DNA of 64,000 nucleotides from contig NC_082694.2 of NCBI RefSeq assembly GCF_949987515.2, forward strand, positions 57,844,080 to 57,908,079, read 5' to 3'. How positions within the stretch are numbered: position 1 is the stretch's first letter; every line of letters starts with the position of its first letter. Shown here piece after piece: positions 59,530-64,000 of this stretch. The translations under genes and the position numbers were made by a program. The DNA comes from Delphinus delphis (lineage: Eukaryota > Chordata > Mammalia > Artiodactyla > Delphinidae). The notes under the pieces were generated by a model. The model was not told the DNA's origin. It saw only the letters and a list, made by a program, of their open reading frames with translations, and ran no database searches.

Positions 59530-59734
59530 GGCTTCCCAGGTGGCGCAGTGGTTGAGAGTTCGCCTGCCGATGCAGGGGACACGGGTTCGTGCCCCGGTCT
59601 GGGAAGATCCCACATGCCGCGGAGCGGCTAGGCGGTGAGCCATGGCCGCTGAGCCTGCGCGTCGGGAGCCTGTGCTCCGCAACGGGAGAGGCCACAACAG
59701 TGAGAGGCCCGCGTACCGCAAAAAAAAAAAAAAA
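59530..59734 (+). mobile_element. CHR-type SINE with 17-base TSD
   Basis: Head 'gggcttcccaggtggcgca', B-box region 'cgggttcgtgccccgg', end 'gcgtaccgc', then an A-run of about 18. Target duplication AAAATGCTGATTTATGG at about 59513-59529 and 59735-59751 is perfect. It carries a small deletion ('ggctaggcggtgagcc'). Confidence 0.95.
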
Positions 59735-59751
59735 AAAATGCTGATTTATGG

Positions 59752-61415
59752 AAACAAACTTACTTTGCCCACTGAGAGAAATGTTGGCTGGGTCCTAAAC
59801 ACATGTTCACATGTGTGAATCCGAGTCCTCCGAGCCAGCTCTACCACTAACCAGACCAGTAACTTTGGGCAAGTCATTTCATTTCTCTGAGCTTCAGTTT
59901 TTGTAAACTCAGTTTTCTGTAAAATCAGAGTCGCAGTAAATGATTTATACATTTTCTTCCATTTCAGAAGAAATGGTTGCTGTCCTTTTGAGAGAAGACA
60001 TTTAAAAAAATCACGTAACACTGAATAAGCTTTACAGTGAAGTATGAGGAAACTTGATTTGTAGTTTTTTGTTTTTTAATCACTCTGTGCCTTAGTTTTC
60101 TTGGCGTAGTCATTTACAAAAAAGAGACACATTGAAAGACAACAAGTAACCTAAAAACCAAATAAGTGAAGCTTAAATCCTTTCTTAGGGAGTCTTGCTA
60201 AGTTCTGAATTTGCAAAATCATATACATCCACTGGATTGATCTGTTAAAATGGTACGATGTCTTATTTAAATCGACATTCCTGTCACTGCATATTAGGGT
60301 AACCGTGTAATTTATTGTCCATATCGGAGCACTTTTTCTAGTAAAGGGGGGCATTATTAATAATTATGCAGTTGTAATAATTAGGAAGTATGGCATAGTT
60401 ACCCTAATTTTAACCACTCTCTAAGCGCGTGCCGTTTCAGAAAAGTAGAGATTGTGTTTCTACTAAAGACAATTGTAATGAGAGCAATAGTCATCAGAAA
60501 TGAAAGACTTTGATGTTTCTGTCTGCTTCACTTACCCACATCCTATCCATTTTTTTTTTCCAATGAAGCTATTCAAAAATCATCTAATGCAACTTGGTTG
60601 GTAAACACATCTTCTAGAATGCAGACAGATATGAGGGATTAATTAGATTAGAGGCAATGGAAGAGGGAATCCATTATGCCTAAACCACAACTCTGGTGGT
60701 TTGCTAGTCAAACCACATTGACAGATTTCCTTTTTATTTTTTGTATGGATTAAACAATTGATTTTTTCTTCTCCGTCTTCAGGGAAATTGTAGAAGCAGA
60801 TCTGTGGGATTGTAAGTATAGTGTTCTCTGGAGCACACAAAAAGTTACCAATTATGTCTTTATTTAAGAAAAAAAAAAAAAGAATCTCTGAAGTCCCTTC
60901 TAGCTTTAAAATGTAATTATTCAGCAGCATTACACCCTCCTGAGACTCTGTGACCATGTCTTACCTTATATGTCCTTAGACTTGATTGGCCAAGCCTAGA
61001 GAAATGCTTGGTGAGCTTCTTTAGGCTATCCCCATCATTCTTCATGCATTCCATGGATACTCCTCTGGGCCCTGTCCTTACATACTCTTCCACTCCCTCC
61101 TACAACAACCATCTGAGCCAGATGGTCCATGCTCTTTGGTATCCAGATGACACAGATCCATCTGTGTCTTTCTTCCCCTATGTTACCATCTGCAAAGGGC
61201 TTTCTTACATTGATTCCTACTGTCTTATTATAAATCATTTTCTTCTTTTTTTAACCTATAGTGTTCTTTTCAGGATGGCCATGTAGGAGTAGAAAGGAAA
61301 ATATATTGATCTCTAGGCATAAGCCAATTCATTCCAGTCAAGTTAACTCTCTGTTTTCTGTAGTACATATGTTGACTCATCATAAAGTTATGACAGACGA
61401 GGCTTATTTATTGAT
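59752..61415 (+). other. Intron 2 with MIR scrap
   Basis: MIR-like at 59830-59920 ('ggcaagtcatttcatttctc'). The rest is AT-rich and unique-looking. No splice-supported exon. Confidence 0.4.
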
Positions 61416-61429
61416 TTATAAGAAAGGGA

Positions 61430-61620
61430 GGGCTTCCCTGGTGGTGCAGTGGTTGAGAGTCCGCCTGCCGATGCAGGGGACACGGGTTCGTGCCCCGGTC
61501 CGGGAAGATCCCACATGCCATGGAGCGGCTAGGCCTGTGAGCCATGGCCACTGAGCCTGCTCTGCAACAGGAGAGGCCACAACAGTGAGAGGCCCGCGTA
61601 CCACAAAAAAAAAAAAAGAA
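61430..61620 (+). mobile_element. CHR-type SINE with internal deletion
   Basis: Head 'ggcttccctggtggtgcag', B-box region intact, A-rich tail from about 61604. The direct repeat AAGAAAGGGA flanks it (61420-61429 and 61621-61630). Between 'ctgagcctg' and 'ctctgcaac' it lacks about 20 bases found in the other copies, as if the two 'gcctg' words had recombined. Confidence 0.94.
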
Positions 61621-61630
61621 AAGAAAGGGA

Positions 61631-62934
61631 AAAGGTATTGCAAAATTACCTGAACAGTGAATAAACTTCCAAGAGACTAAAACAAGTCCTTATTTAAGCA
61701 TAAGAGTGGATGGAAGAGAAAAATATTGGAAGAATTCAGTATTTAAATTAATGAAGTGATAGGTAATTATAGATCAGTCAAGGCAAGAACAATAGAGAAT
61801 TTGGCCCAAGGAAAAATCAATCAGGCAAATACAGAATCAGAATTATTAGACCTGGAAATATCCTTTAGTAAAAAATAAATCTGAGAGTTTTAATTCACCA
61901 CACCCATGTTACTCAGCAGAATATACAGGTAACATTATGCAGTGGTCCCAGTGTGCTAGGTACACATCAGTCACACCATCACATTAAAACCCACCCGGTT
62001 GCCTCATCTCATGTAGAACTCTCTATATAGATGCAGACATGTACAGATGTTTACTTCCCCACAGTCTACCTGTCTCAGTGGCTAGAACCTCAACAGTTCC
62101 CAGAGTTTTGGTCTCAATATTGTTTTTTAACAAAATCAACACCTAAAATAAAAGGCAGCAAAGAATGCAGTTTCAGACATTAGTAGCTCTGTAATCACTT
62201 TGATTTGTGTTTCATTTTATAAACTACTTGACGGGCATGAGCAATCTTTTTACATTAGGGAAATCAAGGTTTTAGTTTTCTGTTTCTAAATTGTTCTTAC
62301 AATTAAGGTGCAATTTAAACATTAGGTTATTTCTCTTGCATACTTCCTATATATTTCCTTTTTCAATTGGTATAAAATATGAGACTCAAGAAAGGAATTT
62401 TCTGAGCAGCTGTTAGGTGGTAAATCAATCTGTATAATTCAGGTACTACCTCGTGAAACACTTCACCAGGTGCCTGCAACGGGTCAGCTTATCGTTCATG
62501 AGAACATATGCATCTTCTTTTATTTACATCTATTACACTTTTACCTACGTACCCAGGGATTAGTAAATATCTGCCTTATAAACAAAGAAAATTGGAATAA
62601 AACTTCTTGACACACATTACACCTTTGTATACCTTTGAGTTCCTACTTAAAGGATGTTGATTTGGGTTTATCATGCTGTGCAATAATATTATATGTAATA
62701 AAGCCTCAAAAAAGCTATGACATGAGTGTTTCCATGTGATATGAAACTCACATGGTATTTAGAGAGAAGGTGTAAAGTAAATTAAGTTAAATACACTTCG
62801 TATACCACCAGAATCACAAGCCATCTCACCCACAGGGTTATTCACCTTCTCCCAGTTGTAGGAGATTGCTTTCTCCGTGACGTTAATATGTTCTGACACA
62901 TCCCTAAGCCACCTGTATAGGATGAATAGTAGAG
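61631..62934 (+). other. Intron 2: nothing recognised
   Basis: AT-rich non-coding DNA, no confident repeat or exon. Confidence 0.4.
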
Positions 62935-62939
62935 CGTGG

Positions 62940-63180
62940 TCCTGAAGAGCGTGAGTCTGGAGTCAGATGATTTGTTTCATGTCCTAGCTCAGATGTTTAT
63001 TTGGAAGGTAATGTTGGGCTGGTTGTTTAACGTCTCCCTGCCCCAGTTTTCTCACCTATTAAACAGGATAAATAGCTCCACATCAAAGATTTTTATGAGA
63101 AGTAAATGAGATAATATCTGTAAAAAGGTGAGAACCATGTCTGCCACGTGGTAAAAACTCAATCCATGTCGACCATTATT
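62940..63180 (+). mobile_element. MIR SINE fossil, near full length
   Basis: 'gagtctggagtcagatgatt', 'gccccagttttctcacctat' and 'gtgagaaccatgtctgcc' are in MIR order. Confidence 0.7.
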
Positions 63181-63229
63181 AAAATACTGACTTTAAAATA
63201 GCTTAGGTGTCTGTAAAAAAAATCATGTA

Positions 63230-63720
63230 CCCAATATAAAATATTTTCAAAAGATAAGGAGAAAATTGTAAGTAACCTCGCAAACCAGAGATAATGACTT
63301 TTTACCTTTTAGTATATATAATCTTTGTTTTGCTCTCTCTTTTGCTTTGTAGGTATGTGTTTAAAATATTCCTTATATAAATAAAATTCTTTAAAATAAA
63401 ATCTTAATAGCTGAGTAATATTCTATTATATAAATACAATTTACTTAGTGAGGCCCATATTATTGGATTTTCTTTTGATTTTGTTTTTTTTCAACAAGTG
63501 TTTACATATAAACAATGAATGCCATAGTGAACATTTTGGGAAAAAAATCTTGGTGGACACTTAGTTCTTTAAGTTAAATCCTTAAATTAGAAGAAGTAGA
63601 CCAAAATATATAGTCATATTAAGGCTCTTAGTAACTTTTACCAAGTTATTTTAGGAGAATCTGTACCAATTTACATATCTAATATCTGTGCATAATTTTC
63701 TGATGAGATTATTTATTAGA
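63230..63720 (-). mobile_element. Old L1-tail-like fragment
   Basis: 'agagataatgactttttacc', 'agctgagtaatattctatta', 'ataaacaatgaatgccatag' and 'ttttaccaagttattttagg' resemble the same old consensus as 9100-9420. Family and strand tentative. Confidence 0.35.
63322..63358 (+). other. Recursive-splice-like motif in intron 2
   Basis: A long pyrimidine-rich run ('tttgctctctcttttgcttt') ends GTAG|GTATGT, an acceptor fused to a donor (AG at 63351-63352, GT at 63353). It has the form of a zero-length exon site in a long intron. Motif only. Confidence 0.3.
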
Positions 63721-64000
63721 AAATCTTATCTGTACTTAGATATAGAAGTGCTTCCCTTAAAAATTTTTTGCTAATATTTATTGTCTACTATGTGCAAAAT
63801 ACTGTGCCAGCCGTTCTCATACATTAAATTTGTCATCTTTGAAGTGTTCCTGGATTCCAAAATACCCTTATTCTTCAAAGTCCTTCTTGTATTCCTCTTT
63901 TGAAATTATCTTCAGAGCCATAGATAACATCTATTTTAAAAAGTTTCATACAGCATTATCTTTCTGATCATTCACATTATTTAAAAGTCTTAGTGCCAAA
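63721..64000 (+). other. Intron 2, window end
   Basis: AT-rich. A MIR-like scrap ('tactatgtgcaaaatactgt') lies near 63787. No exon is seen before the window stops. Confidence 0.35.

Noticed and set aside
1..64000. A novel multi-gene system or mobile island
   Set aside because: The window is a single mammalian gene locus with one coding exon and intronic or intergenic DNA. Nothing suggests an operon, defence island or recent horizontal transfer.

Overview
This window is nuclear DNA from a placental mammal, almost certainly a cetacean. The strongest clue is a set of tRNA-derived SINEs of the CHR type. Their head carries both Pol III boxes, their body reads through 'gagccatggccgctgagcctg', and they end 'gcgtaccgc' plus an A-run; this type dominates whale and dolphin genomes. 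Old mammalian repeats (L2, MIR, MER5-like, L1 tails) fill much of the rest. I see no bacterial, organellar or plasmid sequence.

The only protein-coding sequence I can support is the large second exon of SLC8A1 (sodium/calcium exchanger NCX1), on the + strand at about 44763-46597. It encodes the signal peptide, the N-terminal membrane half with the first alpha repeat, the XIP autoinhibitory segment, the whole first calcium-binding domain (CBD1) and the start of CBD2. It ends at a clean GTAAGT donor with a split codon. The alternatively spliced exons and the C-terminal half lie beyond the window.

Layout. 1-900: CpG-rich segment with GC boxes and a CAG|GTGAGC donor-like site, possibly another promoter or first exon. 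900-24100: AT-rich intronic or intergenic DNA with a 212-bp tandem duplication, several SINEs, L2/MIR/MER5 fossils, an LTR-like stretch and a minisatellite. 24500-25900: a CpG island with GC boxes, a TATA-like TATTTAAAAG and a CAG|GTAGGA donor, matching what is known of the GC-rich 'brain' promoter of SLC8A1. A 39-bp near-perfect palindrome sits just upstream. 25300-44760: intron 1 with microsatellites, SINEs and an L1 3' tail. 44763-46597: exon 2. 46598 to the end: the first part of a long intron, which opens with a repeat-poor block of about 3.9 kb, followed by an inverted L1 tail, a GGT-rich array and more SINEs.

The most interesting biology is exon 2 itself, which is known in other mammals to be released as an abundant single-exon circular RNA. 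Here the circle keeps an open frame across the back-splice junction for 27 further codons. The exon is bracketed by inverted L1 tails and inverted SINEs that could help it circularise. The start codon used in primates is TTG here, so translation should begin at the next in-frame ATG, as in cattle and dog. I found no undescribed system of the defence or mobile-island kind, and say so plainly.
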